From NCBI GenBank assembly GCA_018818065.1, contig JAHISV010000005.1:106527-170526 (forward strand): a DNA stretch of 64,000 bases, read 5' to 3'. The position numbers and the translations under genes were made by a program. The notes under the pieces were generated by a model. The model saw nothing but the letters and a program-made list of their open reading frames with translations, did no database searches and was not told where the DNA came from. Positions 52,573 through 62,692 of the stretch are shown here, piece by piece (position 1 is the stretch's first letter; the number at the start of each line of letters is the position of its first letter). Source of the stretch: Bacteroidota bacterium (lineage in GTDB: Bacteria; Bacteroidota; Ignavibacteria; Ignavibacteriales; Melioribacteraceae).

Positions 52573-53304
52573 ATGTTAAATCTGAATAAACATATTGTTT
52601 TCTTTCTGTTTGTATTGCTCATTGTGAGCTTTAGTAATATTTCAGCTCAGTACGAGAACCATTCTTTCTCAATAGCCGGATATTATAACTACACGGTTAC
52701 CTCAAGTCTATTTTCCAATCCAAGGCATGCAGACGACTGGGTAAGAGGATATTACCAGTCAATCGATTATCTTCCCAGTTATTCTGTTGATATTCGCTAT
52801 AGAATTTCAGAATCAGTAATTGTGGGTTTAGGTTTAGAATACATGAAAAGTACAACGGTGTTTAACCCTGTTGAAGGAATTGCCCCGGACGGTCCTGTTA
52901 CTATCGCCGCAGAGGATGGGTATGAACTTTTCCCGCTTGAATTAACGGTGTTTTATTATCTCCCTTTCTCATCCGAAGAATTTAAATTTTTTATGGGTGG
53001 CGGTGTTGGTATTTATACTGGTAATATAAACAGGGATGTTAGCGGAGTTGGTGTTTCGACTGTTGAGCGTAAGTATGATGTTGGACTGAACGTGATAGTG
53101 GGCGCTGATTATATGGTTTTAGATTACCTGGCAATTCGTGGACAATTGAAATTCAGAGACCCCGACTTTGAGGTAAAAAGTGAGTACAATGAAGCTTCAA
53201 CAGTTGTTGATGACGAAACTATTCTGATAAGGAATAATTCGTTTTACTCCCGTATTAATGTAGATGGAATTATCTTCACTCTCGGAGCAGCACTCTTTTT
53301 TTAG
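52573..53304 (+). CDS. Outer membrane beta-barrel protein
   Basis: 243 residues from the ATG at 52573 with signal peptide (MLNLNKHIVFFLFVLLIVSF to ISAQ). Alternating hydrophobic strands, GLGLEYMKSTTVF and FMGGGVGIYTGNI, ending IIFTLGAALFF with a terminal Phe, the usual barrel signal. Probably an OmpA/opacity-like eight-stranded barrel. No function assigned. Confidence 0.8.
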   Translation: MLNLNKHIVFFLFVLLIVSFSNISAQYENHSFSIAGYYNYTVTSSLFSNPRHADDWVRGYYQSIDYLPSYSVDIRYRISESVIVGLGLEYMKSTTVFNPVEGIAPDGPVTIAAEDGYELFPLELTVFYYLPFSSEEFKFFMGGGVGIYTGNINRDVSGVGVSTVERKYDVGLNVIVGADYMVLDYLAIRGQLKFRDPDFEVKSEYNEASTVVDDETILIRNNSFYSRINVDGIIFTLGAALFF

Positions 53305-53401
53305 TAACGGGTTTCTAATACAAGATCCCTCTCCTGTTATTTTGTTAGTTTTCCCCTCTTTTGTTTATATTTCGATTAACTATCAACAGTGCAAAGCGAT
53401 A

Positions 53402-53953
53402 ATGCATTTTAATAAAGTATTCCTTACGGGCTTTATGACAAGCGGCAAGAGCACACTTGGTCCTATCCTGGCAAATGTTCTTGGTTGGAACTTCTATGAT
53501 CTTGATAAGGTAATTGAAAAGGAAGAAAAAAAAGCCGTTGTTGATATTTTTAAGGAAAGAGGGGAAGAATATTTTCGAAGACGGGAAACCAGCGTATTAG
53601 AGCGGCTTGTAACGGAAAATAATATCATAGTTGCTCTTGGTGGTGGCACCATTGCAAACCAGGTGAATCTTGATCTCTTGAAGAATAATGGTAAATTGAT
53701 ATACTTAAAAGTTGCACCTGAAGTTCTATACCAAAGACTGAAACATAAAATTGACAGACCACTTTTTCGTGATCTTGTATTGTCTGAAAATCCGAAAGAT
53801 GATTTTATTAAACGCATTAATAAACTGTTAAATGAAAGAGAGAAGTACTACTCTCAGGCAGACATAGTAATAGATTGTGATTCCAGAAGGGTCGGGATTA
53901 CGGTTGATCAACTTGCTCACCAATTAAATAGAATGAAGCATGAAAAAAATTGA
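53402..53953 (+). CDS. aroK: Shikimate kinase (AroK)
   Basis: 183 residues from the ATG at 53402; the longer frame (53264) overlaps the barrel gene and is not credible. P-loop GFMTSGKSTLG, FYDLDKVIEKEE, FRRRETSVLERL, ALGGGTIA and RPLFRDL. Phosphorylates shikimate. It overlaps aroB by 14 bp. Confidence 0.9.
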   Translation: MHFNKVFLTGFMTSGKSTLGPILANVLGWNFYDLDKVIEKEEKKAVVDIFKERGEEYFRRRETSVLERLVTENNIIVALGGGTIANQVNLDLLKNNGKLIYLKVAPEVLYQRLKHKIDRPLFRDLVLSENPKDDFIKRINKLLNEREKYYSQADIVIDCDSRRVGITVDQLAHQLNRMKHEKN

Positions 53954-55031
53954 TGTTACCATACCACAGAAATCCTATCCGTTTTTTATAGGTGAAAACA
54001 TTCTTCCAAAGCTCCCCGGGCAAATAAAAAAACTGGGGCTTAATAAGAATCTATTTTTAATTATTGACAGAAATGTTCAGAAATTTTATGGTAAGACCCT
54101 TGATGAGCTTTTTTCCGATTTTGAAGGTAAGGTTAAAAAACAAGTGATAACAGCTAGTGAAAAGAATAAAACGCACGAGACTCTTACATTGTTATACAAC
54201 TCTCTGCTGAAAAACGGTTTTGGAAGAGACACAGTCATTGTTGCCATTGGCGGTGGTATTGTTGGTGATATCGCAGGGTTCGTGGCGTCCACATTTTCGC
54301 GTGGAGTTCAGTATGTGCAGGTGCCGACAACTCTTTTGGCTGCAGTAGACAGTTCTGTAGGAGGGAAAACCGGAGTGAATTTTGGAGCGACTAAAAATAT
54401 TGTTGGTGCCTTTTACCAGCCGGATTTTGTTCTCTTCGATACGGATTTTCTCAAAACTTTAGGGGAAAAAGAATTACTCTGTGGCATTGGCGAAATTACA
54501 AAATATGCTTTTCTTGCCGGGCAATCTTACTTTAATTATGCTTCTAAAAACATTGATAGAATATTTGATACAGAAAAGAATGTTGTAAGTAGAATTGTTG
54601 TTGACTCAATCAGCTATAAAGCCTCGGTAGTATCAAAGGATGAAAAAGAAAGCGGGATACGCAAGGTGTTAAATTTAGGGCACACATTTGCGCATGCTGT
54701 TGAAGTTGAGCAGAGCCACAAAATTAAACATGGCGAAGCAGTTATTGTCGGAATTGTCTGTTCACTATTCTTGTCGAACAAATTAATGATAATATCAGAT
54801 GTTGAGCTTAAAAAACAGCTTGGTTTTTTTAACAGGTTTCTCGGAAGAATCAAAATTAGTAAACCGAATCTGGATGCTCTGTATAAGATAATGTTGCGGG
54901 ATAAAAAGAACAGGGAAAATATCATCAAATTTGTTTTAATAAAGACTTCAGGTGAAATACTCTTAGATGTTGTAGCAGAGAAAAAAGATGTGTATTTTGC
55001 TCTGAAAAACGGGCTGCAATTATTCAGCTAA
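53940..55031 (+). CDS. aroB: 3-Dehydroquinate synthase (AroB)
   Basis: 363 residues. AIGGGIVGDIAGFVASTFSR, VPTTLLAAVDSSVGGKTGVN, NLGHTFAHAVE and HGEAVIVGI contain the NAD- and zinc-binding residues. With AroK it supplies the shikimate pathway and so, through chorismate, the men operon. Confidence 0.95.
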   Translation: MKKIDVTIPQKSYPFFIGENILPKLPGQIKKLGLNKNLFLIIDRNVQKFYGKTLDELFSDFEGKVKKQVITASEKNKTHETLTLLYNSLLKNGFGRDTVIVAIGGGIVGDIAGFVASTFSRGVQYVQVPTTLLAAVDSSVGGKTGVNFGATKNIVGAFYQPDFVLFDTDFLKTLGEKELLCGIGEITKYAFLAGQSYFNYASKNIDRIFDTEKNVVSRIVVDSISYKASVVSKDEKESGIRKVLNLGHTFAHAVEVEQSHKIKHGEAVIVGIVCSLFLSNKLMIISDVELKKQLGFFNRFLGRIKISKPNLDALYKIMLRDKKNRENIIKFVLIKTSGEILLDVVAEKKDVYFALKNGLQLFS

Positions 55032-55062
55032 AATGTGCGTTTCCCCCAATTAAAGAGATTTA

Positions 55063-56772
55063 ATGAAAAAAGTTTTAGTGCTATTTCTTCTATCCTTAGT
55101 TCTTGTCGGCTCGGTTTTTGCACAGTTAGCCAGAGAAACCAGAGCAGTCTGGTTAACTACTAACTTTCGCTTAGATTGGCCTCCCAAAACTACTAACCAG
55201 CAAATTCAACAAGCCGAATTAAGCAATATTATTAATGATATAAAGAAGAAGAAACTAAACACTCTTTTTTTTCAGGTTAGAAGCAATGGCACTACCATGT
55301 TCGAGTCTTCGTTTGAACCCTATTCGCCATACCTTACCGGCAAAACCGGAAAAATGCCTGATTATGATCCCCTGGAAGAAGCGATAAAATTATCCAGGAA
55401 ACGGGGACTGGAGATTCATGCATGGGTAAATGTAATGAGATGTTTTGCAGGAGAGGAATTATTTATTCTTGAGAATCCTAAGCACTTATTTAATACTCAT
55501 AGAAACTGGCTTGTTGAACGTAAAGATGATGGAAGAAAAGCATACTGGCTGGATCCGGGTCTGCCGGAAGTTAGAAATTATCTGGTTGAGCTGTTCGCAG
55601 AAATTGTTAAAGTGTATGATATTGATGGACTGCATCTTGATTTTATACGCTACCCTGGAAAAGATTTTGCAGACGATTTTTCCTACAATCTTTACGGAGA
55701 TGGACAATCGAGAGATGACTGGCGGAGAAATAATATTAATTTGTTTATTGAGCAGCTCAACTACCGGATTAAAGAAATCAAGCCATATATTAAGCTTGGC
55801 GTAACTCCTATTGGGATATATGAAAATATTCAGGGTGCTCGCGGGTTAGAAGGGTATTCTTCCGTTTTTCAGGATACTCGTAAGTGGTTGAAGACGGGTC
55901 TTATTGACTATGCTGTTCCTCAGATTTATTGGAATTTTAAGGACAATCCTAAATTTGATGTCCTTGCCAGAGATTGGCAACTAAACTCCTATGGCCGAAA
56001 TATGATACTTGGAATTGCTGCATATAAGCCGGAGGTTAAGGCTGAAATTGAAAACATGATTGAATATTCCCGTCACATTGGCGCTCAGGGAATAGCTTTC
56101 TTTCGCTATGAGCACATTAAAGACTATACATTCGACTCTTTCGATTATTATTCTTATCCCGCAGAAATGGCGTGGATTGATGCAGTAAAACCAAATCCAC
56201 CTTTTAATCTATCCTACGTTATTCAGGATTATGACCCATTCACTCTTTCATTGAGTTGGGCTCAGCCAAAATACAATTACAATGATGCAGTTACTGATTA
56301 CTATGCTCTTTACAGTTTTCCGTTTGACACTGCTGAAACAGATCATAAGTATTTGTACGATGTTGTTAAAGCAACTCGTGATTCATTAATTCTTTCTTTC
56401 GGTAAGCCAAAGCGTGTGAACTATCATTTGGCGCTTAAGTCTGTAGATAAATTATGGAATGAAAGCGAAGAAACGTCGAATATTGTGGATATAACTATCC
56501 CGGAATTACGCAGATTAATTCAAAACCACTCGGTGTTTAATAAACCGGCGCTCATACGCAGAAATAGCGGTGATGTTAAACTTCTTCTCTTTGCAAATAA
56601 TAACGAAGAAATTGAGATCCTTGGCAAAAACAAAAACGGACTTGAATCAATTTTGACCCGTGATATATCATTTGGAAAGAATATTTTCAGTCTGCAAAAA
56701 AACATTAGCAATTTTGATACTCTAATGATTGTTTACAAGAAATCCGGCAGAGAAGTAGAACTGAAACTATAG
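55063..56772 (+). CDS. Exported glycoside hydrolase-like protein (GHL10/DUF187, YngK/DigH type)
   Basis: 569 residues with signal peptide (ends VFAQ). ETRAVWLTTNFRLDWPP, KLNTLFFQVRSNGTTMFESS, LEIHAWVN, WLDPGLPEVRNYL and DIDGLHLDFIRYPG are the GHL10 signatures; E. coli DigH of this family cuts denuded peptidoglycan glycan. A C-terminal FN3-like region (about residues 380-480) is attached. Confidence 0.85.
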   Translation: MKKVLVLFLLSLVLVGSVFAQLARETRAVWLTTNFRLDWPPKTTNQQIQQAELSNIINDIKKKKLNTLFFQVRSNGTTMFESSFEPYSPYLTGKTGKMPDYDPLEEAIKLSRKRGLEIHAWVNVMRCFAGEELFILENPKHLFNTHRNWLVERKDDGRKAYWLDPGLPEVRNYLVELFAEIVKVYDIDGLHLDFIRYPGKDFADDFSYNLYGDGQSRDDWRRNNINLFIEQLNYRIKEIKPYIKLGVTPIGIYENIQGARGLEGYSSVFQDTRKWLKTGLIDYAVPQIYWNFKDNPKFDVLARDWQLNSYGRNMILGIAAYKPEVKAEIENMIEYSRHIGAQGIAFFRYEHIKDYTFDSFDYYSYPAEMAWIDAVKPNPPFNLSYVIQDYDPFTLSLSWAQPKYNYNDAVTDYYALYSFPFDTAETDHKYLYDVVKATRDSLILSFGKPKRVNYHLALKSVDKLWNESEETSNIVDITIPELRRLIQNHSVFNKPALIRRNSGDVKLLLFANNNEEIEILGKNKNGLESILTRDISFGKNIFSLQKNISNFDTLMIVYKKSGREVELKL

Positions 56773-56773
56773 T

Positions 56774-57625
56774 TTAATAGAGATATTTATTGAACCAGTT
56801 CTTTCTTAGTCTGTCAACCTCAACTCTATGGTTTTTCAGAAAATGATCCCCACCTTCCAGCATTACTAATCGAAATGGGTTTTTATTCTCAAGTAGTTTG
56901 TAAGATAGATCAAGGGAATCATGAGGAAGCACACGATTATCATCAGTTCCATGAATGATTAAAATGGGCGTTTCTTTAGTAATCTTTTCAGCAAAATTTA
57001 CAATTGATCTGGACTGACATTTTTCATTAAATCCAACAGAGTCTTTTTTGCCCATGATCGATTCGTAAAGAATTTTCATAAAGGTGCTTTCCTCTGCGTT
57101 ACATCTAAGGTTTGCAATCCCCCCAGTAACAATAGCTGCTTTAAATAGATTTGTTTTGGTTAAGGCAAGATATGTCATCATTCCGCCACGACTCCATCCC
57201 TCTATGCCCCATCTTGAAGTATCAGCTTGTGGTACTTCTTCAGCCAGCGGAATCAGATTGAGGATGTCATTCAAGTCACCGCCGCCGAATTCATCAACAC
57301 CTTCACCGCCGTCATTTCCCCGGTATTGTGGAGCGAAAACAACAAATCCCCAACTGGCAAGCTGAGCGAACATCCCCTGAGCGTTAAATTGATCAATAAC
57401 GCCAGCCTGACCTATGCCGCCCCTGCACCAAATTACGCATGGGTATTTCTGAGATTTATCATTTGGATATGCCAGGTAGGCTTTTACCTTTAGTCCGTCA
57501 GAATTATATGTTATTTTCTCTACAGTTGTTGACTCAATTTCTTCATCTCCCCAACCGCTTTTAATCATTTTGATTTGAGATTCGGTTAAAGTAAGGTTTT
57601 CTCTTTTAAGAATTAATTCATTCAT
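56774..57625 (-). CDS. Alpha/beta hydrolase, prolyl oligopeptidase (S9)-like
   Basis: 283 residues from the ATG at 57623-57625; the frame continues to 57727 but overlaps the divergent DUF192 gene. Single hydrolase domain: WCRGGIGQAG, FAPQYRGNDGGEG, nucleophile in GIEGWSRGGMMTY, Asp in IHGTDDNRVLPHD and His in EGGDHFLKNH. No propeller or signal peptide, so probably a cytoplasmic esterase or peptidase. Confidence 0.85.
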   Translation of the reverse strand: MNELILKRENLTLTESQIKMIKSGWGDEEIESTTVEKITYNSDGLKVKAYLAYPNDKSQKYPCVIWCRGGIGQAGVIDQFNAQGMFAQLASWGFVVFAPQYRGNDGGEGVDEFGGGDLNDILNLIPLAEEVPQADTSRWGIEGWSRGGMMTYLALTKTNLFKAAIVTGGIANLRCNAEESTFMKILYESIMGKKDSVGFNEKCQSRSIVNFAEKITKETPILIIHGTDDNRVLPHDSLDLSYKLLENKNPFRLVMLEGGDHFLKNHRVEVDRLRKNWFNKYLY

Positions 57626-57698
57626 GTTTTCTACACAAAAAAAGTTATATATTATTACCCCTAAGATAGTTTTTTGTTGAATAAATATTGAATGAGAA

Positions 57699-58259
57699 AT
57701 GAGCAAATCAAAAAAGCAATCAGGCAAACCTGTTTACAGACAAAAATCACTTTCGATGAAGTTAGGAATAGGATTTATAATGATAGCATTCCTGGGCTAT
57801 ATGATCTATTCAAGCTTTATTGCACCTAAACAGAATTCACAAACCGGAAGAACATTGAAACAGTCATCCATAGATTTTCAAAAAGAAGGTGAGTTGACCT
57901 TCAGAAATGCTGAAGGTGAATTTATATCTAAAATAGATATTGAATTAGCCGATGATGAAGAGTCCCGTTCTACAGGAATGATGTACAGAGCAAAAATGGA
58001 TGAAAACCAGGGAATGTTTTTCATATTTCCCTATGAAAATTTTCAATCCTTCTGGATGCGGAATACTATTCTTCCGCTTGATATCATGTTTGTAAACTCC
58101 AAACTGGAAATTGTTACAATTCATAAAAATGCAAAGCCGTTTGATGAAAATTCATACCCCTCTACATCAATAGCGCAATATGTAGTGGAGGTAAACGGAG
58201 GATACTCAGATAAAGTTGGCATAAAGGAAGGAGATAAAATTGTATGGAGGAAAATGTAG
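57699..58259 (+). CDS. DUF192 family protein with N-terminal anchor
   Basis: 186 residues. One helix at about residues 22-40, then the DUF192 domain: IELADDEESRSTGMMYRAKM, GMFFIFPYENFQSFWMRNTI and PLDIMFV. Function of the family is not established. Divergent from the hydrolase gene. Confidence 0.85.
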   Translation: MSKSKKQSGKPVYRQKSLSMKLGIGFIMIAFLGYMIYSSFIAPKQNSQTGRTLKQSSIDFQKEGELTFRNAEGEFISKIDIELADDEESRSTGMMYRAKMDENQGMFFIFPYENFQSFWMRNTILPLDIMFVNSKLEIVTIHKNAKPFDENSYPSTSIAQYVVEVNGGYSDKVGIKEGDKIVWRKM

Positions 58260-58405
58260 AAAAGGCGATAAATAATTATTGAAAACACCAGGCATTTGGA
58301 ATTATAACGGCAAAATTATAGTTTTAATACACTAATTGTATTTCATAAGTAATTCCCCCTCCTTATGAGCATACCATATAATATATAAACGAATATGGAG
58401 CAAGC

Positions 58406-61400
58406 ATGAGAGCAATATTCACATTTCTGTTATTTACTTGTGTACTAACTGCACAAAACGAAGTCTATTTTTTAAGCGATCCAGCCCCGTCACCAGACGG
58501 CAAACAAATTGTTTTTTCCTATGATAGTGATATATGGAGCGTTTCTATTGATGGTGGAACGGCCAGCAGGATTACAGCTATGGAAGGTGATGAGTCACGA
58601 CCTGTCTACTCACCGGATGGTAAGTGGATAGCGTTTACCTCTACCCAGGCGGGCAATTCAGATATTTATATCGTGCCTGCAAAAGGTGGTAAAATTACAC
58701 AGTTGACCTTTAATGACGCGACAGACAATATGGAATCATGGTCGTGGGACTCTAAGTCAATTTATTTCACGTCTAATCGCTTTAATGTTATGACAGCTTT
58801 CAAAATGGATATTGCCGGCGGTACACCGGTAAGATTATTCAAGGGTTATAAGAACCGTCAGCACAATGTTGTTGAACATCCTAAAACAGGTGAAATATTT
58901 TTTAATGAATCTTTTGAAAGTTATGGAAATACCTTTCGTAAAAGATACAAGGGTGATTACAACCCGGATATAAAATCATATAACTTCAGTACCAATGAAT
59001 ATAAAGAATACACATCTTACAATGGTAAGGATATGTGGGCAACCATTGATAAGGCAGGGACCATTTATTTCGCTTCTGATGAAGGCACCGGAGAATACAA
59101 CCTCTTTACTTTTAAGGGCGATCAAAAAACCAGTTTAACTGAATTTAATTCCTCAATCGGCAGACCGCGTGTAAGCGTTGATGGCAGTGCAATTGTTTTT
59201 GAAAAAGATTATCAAATTTACAAATTTGATGTGGTAAGTGGTTCAGCTAAAAAGGTCGGGATTAATGTTTACGAAAATAATCCGCTTGTATTTAGCGACG
59301 ACTTTTCAACCGCTGGAAAAATATCAAACTTTGATGTCTCGCCCGATGGCAAAAAAATAGCCTTTGTCTCAAGAGGAATACTTTTTGTTTCGGATATGAA
59401 AGGGACGTTTATTAAACAAATTGAAACAGAAACCAAAGAACGCGTTATTGAAGTCTTGTGGCTCGAGGATAACGAGACTCTGCTTTATAATAGAACAGTG
59501 AAGGGCTGGCTGAATCTATTTACTCAAAAGGTTACCAAAACTGATTCGGAAAAACAACTAACAACAGATAATCAGAATAATCAGGAAATTATTTTTAATA
59601 GTGATCGTACTAAAGGGCTTTATTTTTCCGGACGTAATGAGCTTAGGATGATAGATTTAAAGACCTTTAAGAGTAAGACCATTGTTGAAGATGAATTTTG
59701 GGCAATTTACAATAAACCTGCTTATTTCTCGCCCGACGATAAATTTGTAGTCTACGTAGCGTACAGAAATTTTGAACATGATATATTTATTTATGATATA
59801 GATAAAGAAGAATCTAAACACCTTACCGAGACAGGGGTTACGGAAACTGATCCTTTTTGGTCTCCCGATGGCAAGTATATTTATTTCTCTTCAGACAGAT
59901 ACCGTGCAACTTATCCTTGGGGAACTGATGATGCTGAAATTCACAGAATAGCTCTAAAAAAGTTTGACAAAGAGTACAAGGCAGATGAGTTTGCCAAGCT
60001 TTTTAAGGAGGAGAAAAAGGATACTACTAAACCGGTTGTGCAGATTGATTTTGAGGGGTTGAATGACAGATGGGAGACCTTAATTGAATTCCCGGCCAAT
60101 CAAGAAGGTCCATATGTTGTTCAGAAGGATAATGAAACAATAATTCTATACAGCTCAAATCATGATAACGCCGGGACAGGTTTATGGAAAACTGTTCTTA
60201 AGCCTTTCGGTGAGAAGGAAACTAAAAGAATTACTTCTCTTGGCGACGAAGGTTTTCAAATTGTTGGGGCAAAGGATAAACATTACCTTAGAGCAAACAA
60301 CAAGATTTATGAATTAAATATTGCTCAGAACAAAGCCGATGAAATAGCAGTTTCTTTTAAGTTTACAAAGGATTTGAAAGATGAATTTGAGCAGATGTTT
60401 TATGAAGCCTATACAAATCTTACGGAAAACTTCTACGATGGTAATTTTCACGGACTGGATTGGCCTTCTATTAAAACTAAATACAGTAAGTACCTTCCTT
60501 ATATGAAATCAAGGAAGGATTTACGCACTCTATTTACCGATTTGCTTGGCGAGTTAAATGCATCCCATCTTCGGTTCACGAGTAGTGGGCCGGAAGAAGA
60601 AACACACGTTGAGTATACCAGCGCGTATTCAGGAATTGTATTCGACAATGTTCAACCATACCTTGTTGATTATGTTGTTAAAAAATCACCCGCGGATAAA
60701 GAGAATATCCATTTACAAAAGGGCGATAAACTGATAAGTGTAAACGGAGTGAGTATTGATTTCAAAAAGAACAGAGAATATTATTTTGCCGGTCCATTTA
60801 GAAGCGAAGAAATGATTTTGGGATTTTCCAGAAACGGAGAGTTATTTACTGTAAAAGTCCATCCTTATAGCAGGAATAATTTTCAGGTTGATTTATACGA
60901 TGAATGGGTAAATGAAAGACAGGCAATTGTTGATGAAAAATCCGACAAGAAGATTGCTTATGTGCATTTGCAATCCATGACGGATCCGGTGCTCCATCAG
61001 TTCCTGATTGAAATGAGTAATGAAGCGCATTATCGTGACGGGTTAATAGTTGACCTACGTTACAACTATGGCGGCAATATTCACGACAACATTCTTCAGT
61101 TCCTCAGTCAGAAATCTTACACCCAGTGGAAGTACCGTGACGGAGCAATGACTCCGCAGCCGAATTTTAATCCCGGAGATAAGCCTATCGTTCTTCTCAT
61201 TAACGAACAGTCACTGAGTGATGCTGAGATGACGGCAAATGGTTTTAAGGCACTTAAGCTGGGTACAATTGTAGGCACGGAAACATACCGGTGGCTAATA
61301 TTTACCTCTGGAAAGACTTTGGTTGATGGTTCGTTCTACAGATTACCTTCCTGGGGCTGTTATACCATTGATGGTAAGAACATCGAGGAAGTTGGAGCAT

Positions 61401-61504
61401 CGCCGGATGTTTATATTAAGAATACGATGCCTGACAGACATACCGGGAAAGATCCTCAATTGGAAAAGGCGATTGAGATAATTCTAAATGAGTTGGGTGA
61501 ATAG
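58406..61504 (+). CDS. Tricorn-like protease (PD40 propellers, PDZ, peptidase S41)
   Basis: 1032 residues with a short signal peptide (ends VLTAQ). The N-terminal half contains PD40 blades (PSPDGKQIVFSYDSDIWSV, YSPDGKWIAFTS, VSPDGKKIAFVS, WSPDGKYIYFSS). A PDZ domain follows (about residues 760-820) and then a C-terminal S41 protease with GLIVDLRYNYGGNIHD and the nucleophile Ser938 in NEQSLSDAE. Family members degrade peptides released by larger proteases. Length and domain order are normal for bacterial tricorn homologues. Ends before the terminator at 61554-61578. Confidence 0.9.
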   Translation: MRAIFTFLLFTCVLTAQNEVYFLSDPAPSPDGKQIVFSYDSDIWSVSIDGGTASRITAMEGDESRPVYSPDGKWIAFTSTQAGNSDIYIVPAKGGKITQLTFNDATDNMESWSWDSKSIYFTSNRFNVMTAFKMDIAGGTPVRLFKGYKNRQHNVVEHPKTGEIFFNESFESYGNTFRKRYKGDYNPDIKSYNFSTNEYKEYTSYNGKDMWATIDKAGTIYFASDEGTGEYNLFTFKGDQKTSLTEFNSSIGRPRVSVDGSAIVFEKDYQIYKFDVVSGSAKKVGINVYENNPLVFSDDFSTAGKISNFDVSPDGKKIAFVSRGILFVSDMKGTFIKQIETETKERVIEVLWLEDNETLLYNRTVKGWLNLFTQKVTKTDSEKQLTTDNQNNQEIIFNSDRTKGLYFSGRNELRMIDLKTFKSKTIVEDEFWAIYNKPAYFSPDDKFVVYVAYRNFEHDIFIYDIDKEESKHLTETGVTETDPFWSPDGKYIYFSSDRYRATYPWGTDDAEIHRIALKKFDKEYKADEFAKLFKEEKKDTTKPVVQIDFEGLNDRWETLIEFPANQEGPYVVQKDNETIILYSSNHDNAGTGLWKTVLKPFGEKETKRITSLGDEGFQIVGAKDKHYLRANNKIYELNIAQNKADEIAVSFKFTKDLKDEFEQMFYEAYTNLTENFYDGNFHGLDWPSIKTKYSKYLPYMKSRKDLRTLFTDLLGELNASHLRFTSSGPEEETHVEYTSAYSGIVFDNVQPYLVDYVVKKSPADKENIHLQKGDKLISVNGVSIDFKKNREYYFAGPFRSEEMILGFSRNGELFTVKVHPYSRNNFQVDLYDEWVNERQAIVDEKSDKKIAYVHLQSMTDPVLHQFLIEMSNEAHYRDGLIVDLRYNYGGNIHDNILQFLSQKSYTQWKYRDGAMTPQPNFNPGDKPIVLLINEQSLSDAEMTANGFKALKLGTIVGTETYRWLIFTSGKTLVDGSFYRLPSWGCYTIDGKNIEEVGASPDVYIKNTMPDRHTGKDPQLEKAIEIILNELGE

Positions 61505-61553
61505 TCAATAGTGAATTGTGAATAGTTTACCCTGAACTGGTCAAAGGGTAGGG

Positions 61554-61578
61554 GCGGGTCTTAGACCCGCTTTTTTTT
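61554..61578 (+). terminator. Rho-independent terminator
   Basis: GCGGGTC (61554-61560), loop TTA, GACCCGC (61564-61570) and eight T residues, 50 bp after the tricorn-like gene. Confidence 0.9.
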
Positions 61579-61666
61579 GTCATCAATGAAATCAAAGATT
61601 GTTGAACTTTCGAGTGCAAAAAAACATTACTTTGTTATTAGTAGGGGGCAAAAAAGAAGAAGTTCA

Positions 61667-62692
61667 ATGTTTGAAAATGATTCAATACCGACACAGTCTA
61701 ACTGGAAATCCCTCGTAAAAAAATATCAAAATTCATCCAATCGGAAAAGTATCTGGCAGCTTATTGATTCTTATGTGCCATTTTTCGTTATTTGGTATCT
61801 GATGTACTTTATGCTGGATGTAAGCTATTGGATAACTTTATTGTTATCTATTCCGGCTGCTGGTTTTACAGTTAGAATCTTTATTATTCAGCACGATTGC
61901 GGGCATGGTTCATTTTTCCATTCAAAAACTGCCAATACAGTATGGGGAATAATTGCAAGTGTTTTTACTCTGACGCCTTACCATTATTGGCGTAAGGGGC
62001 ATTCAATTCATCATGCTAATGCCGGAAAATTAGAACATCGTGGAATTGGTGATATTTATACGCTTACGGTGGATGAATATTTGAATAAATCAAAATGGGG
62101 AAGATTTAAATACAGAGTTTACAGAAATCCATTTTTTCTTTTTGTTGTTATCCCAACTCTTCTGTTTGTTGTACTATACAGATTTCCTGTTTCGAGCTCC
62201 AAATCGCTAAAAAGGGAAGAATTGAGCATATATTTTACAACACTGCTAATTGCTTTGGTTTTTGCCTTGGTTATTTGGTTTATCGGTTTTCAATCATTTT
62301 TAGTGATTCAATTACCAATTACTATTTTGGCATCAACAACCGGCACCTGGTTATTTTATGTGCAGCATCAGTTTCCTGATACTTACTGGGAGCAGAATGG
62401 AAATTGGGATTATACACTTGTTGCCCTGCAAGGAAGTTCTTTTTATAAGCTACCTAAAATACTTCAGTGGTTTACCGGCAATATAGGCTATCACCACATT
62501 CATCACCTTAGTCCAAGAATTCCGAATTATAATCTTGAGGTATGCCATAAGCAAAATCCTCTTTTCCAGAAAGCAAATACCCTAACGCTCACTACAAGTT
62601 TTAGAAGTGTTCTATTAAGCCTTTGGGATGAAAATCAGAAGAAGTTGGTTGGTTTTAAACATCTAAAAAACCCTCATTATAAATCTGCCTGA
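61667..62692 (+). CDS. Membrane fatty acid desaturase
   Basis: 341 residues from the ATG at 61667, preceded by AGAAGAAG; an in-frame ATG at 61586 exists but lies only 8 bp after the terminator's T-tract. Three histidine boxes: HDCGHGSFFH, HSIHHA and HHIHH, with YVQHQFPDTYW between. Di-iron desaturase acting on membrane acyl lipids. About four to six helices. Confidence 0.85.
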   Translation: MFENDSIPTQSNWKSLVKKYQNSSNRKSIWQLIDSYVPFFVIWYLMYFMLDVSYWITLLLSIPAAGFTVRIFIIQHDCGHGSFFHSKTANTVWGIIASVFTLTPYHYWRKGHSIHHANAGKLEHRGIGDIYTLTVDEYLNKSKWGRFKYRVYRNPFFLFVVIPTLLFVVLYRFPVSSSKSLKREELSIYFTTLLIALVFALVIWFIGFQSFLVIQLPITILASTTGTWLFYVQHQFPDTYWEQNGNWDYTLVALQGSSFYKLPKILQWFTGNIGYHHIHHLSPRIPNYNLEVCHKQNPLFQKANTLTLTTSFRSVLLSLWDENQKKLVGFKHLKNPHYKSA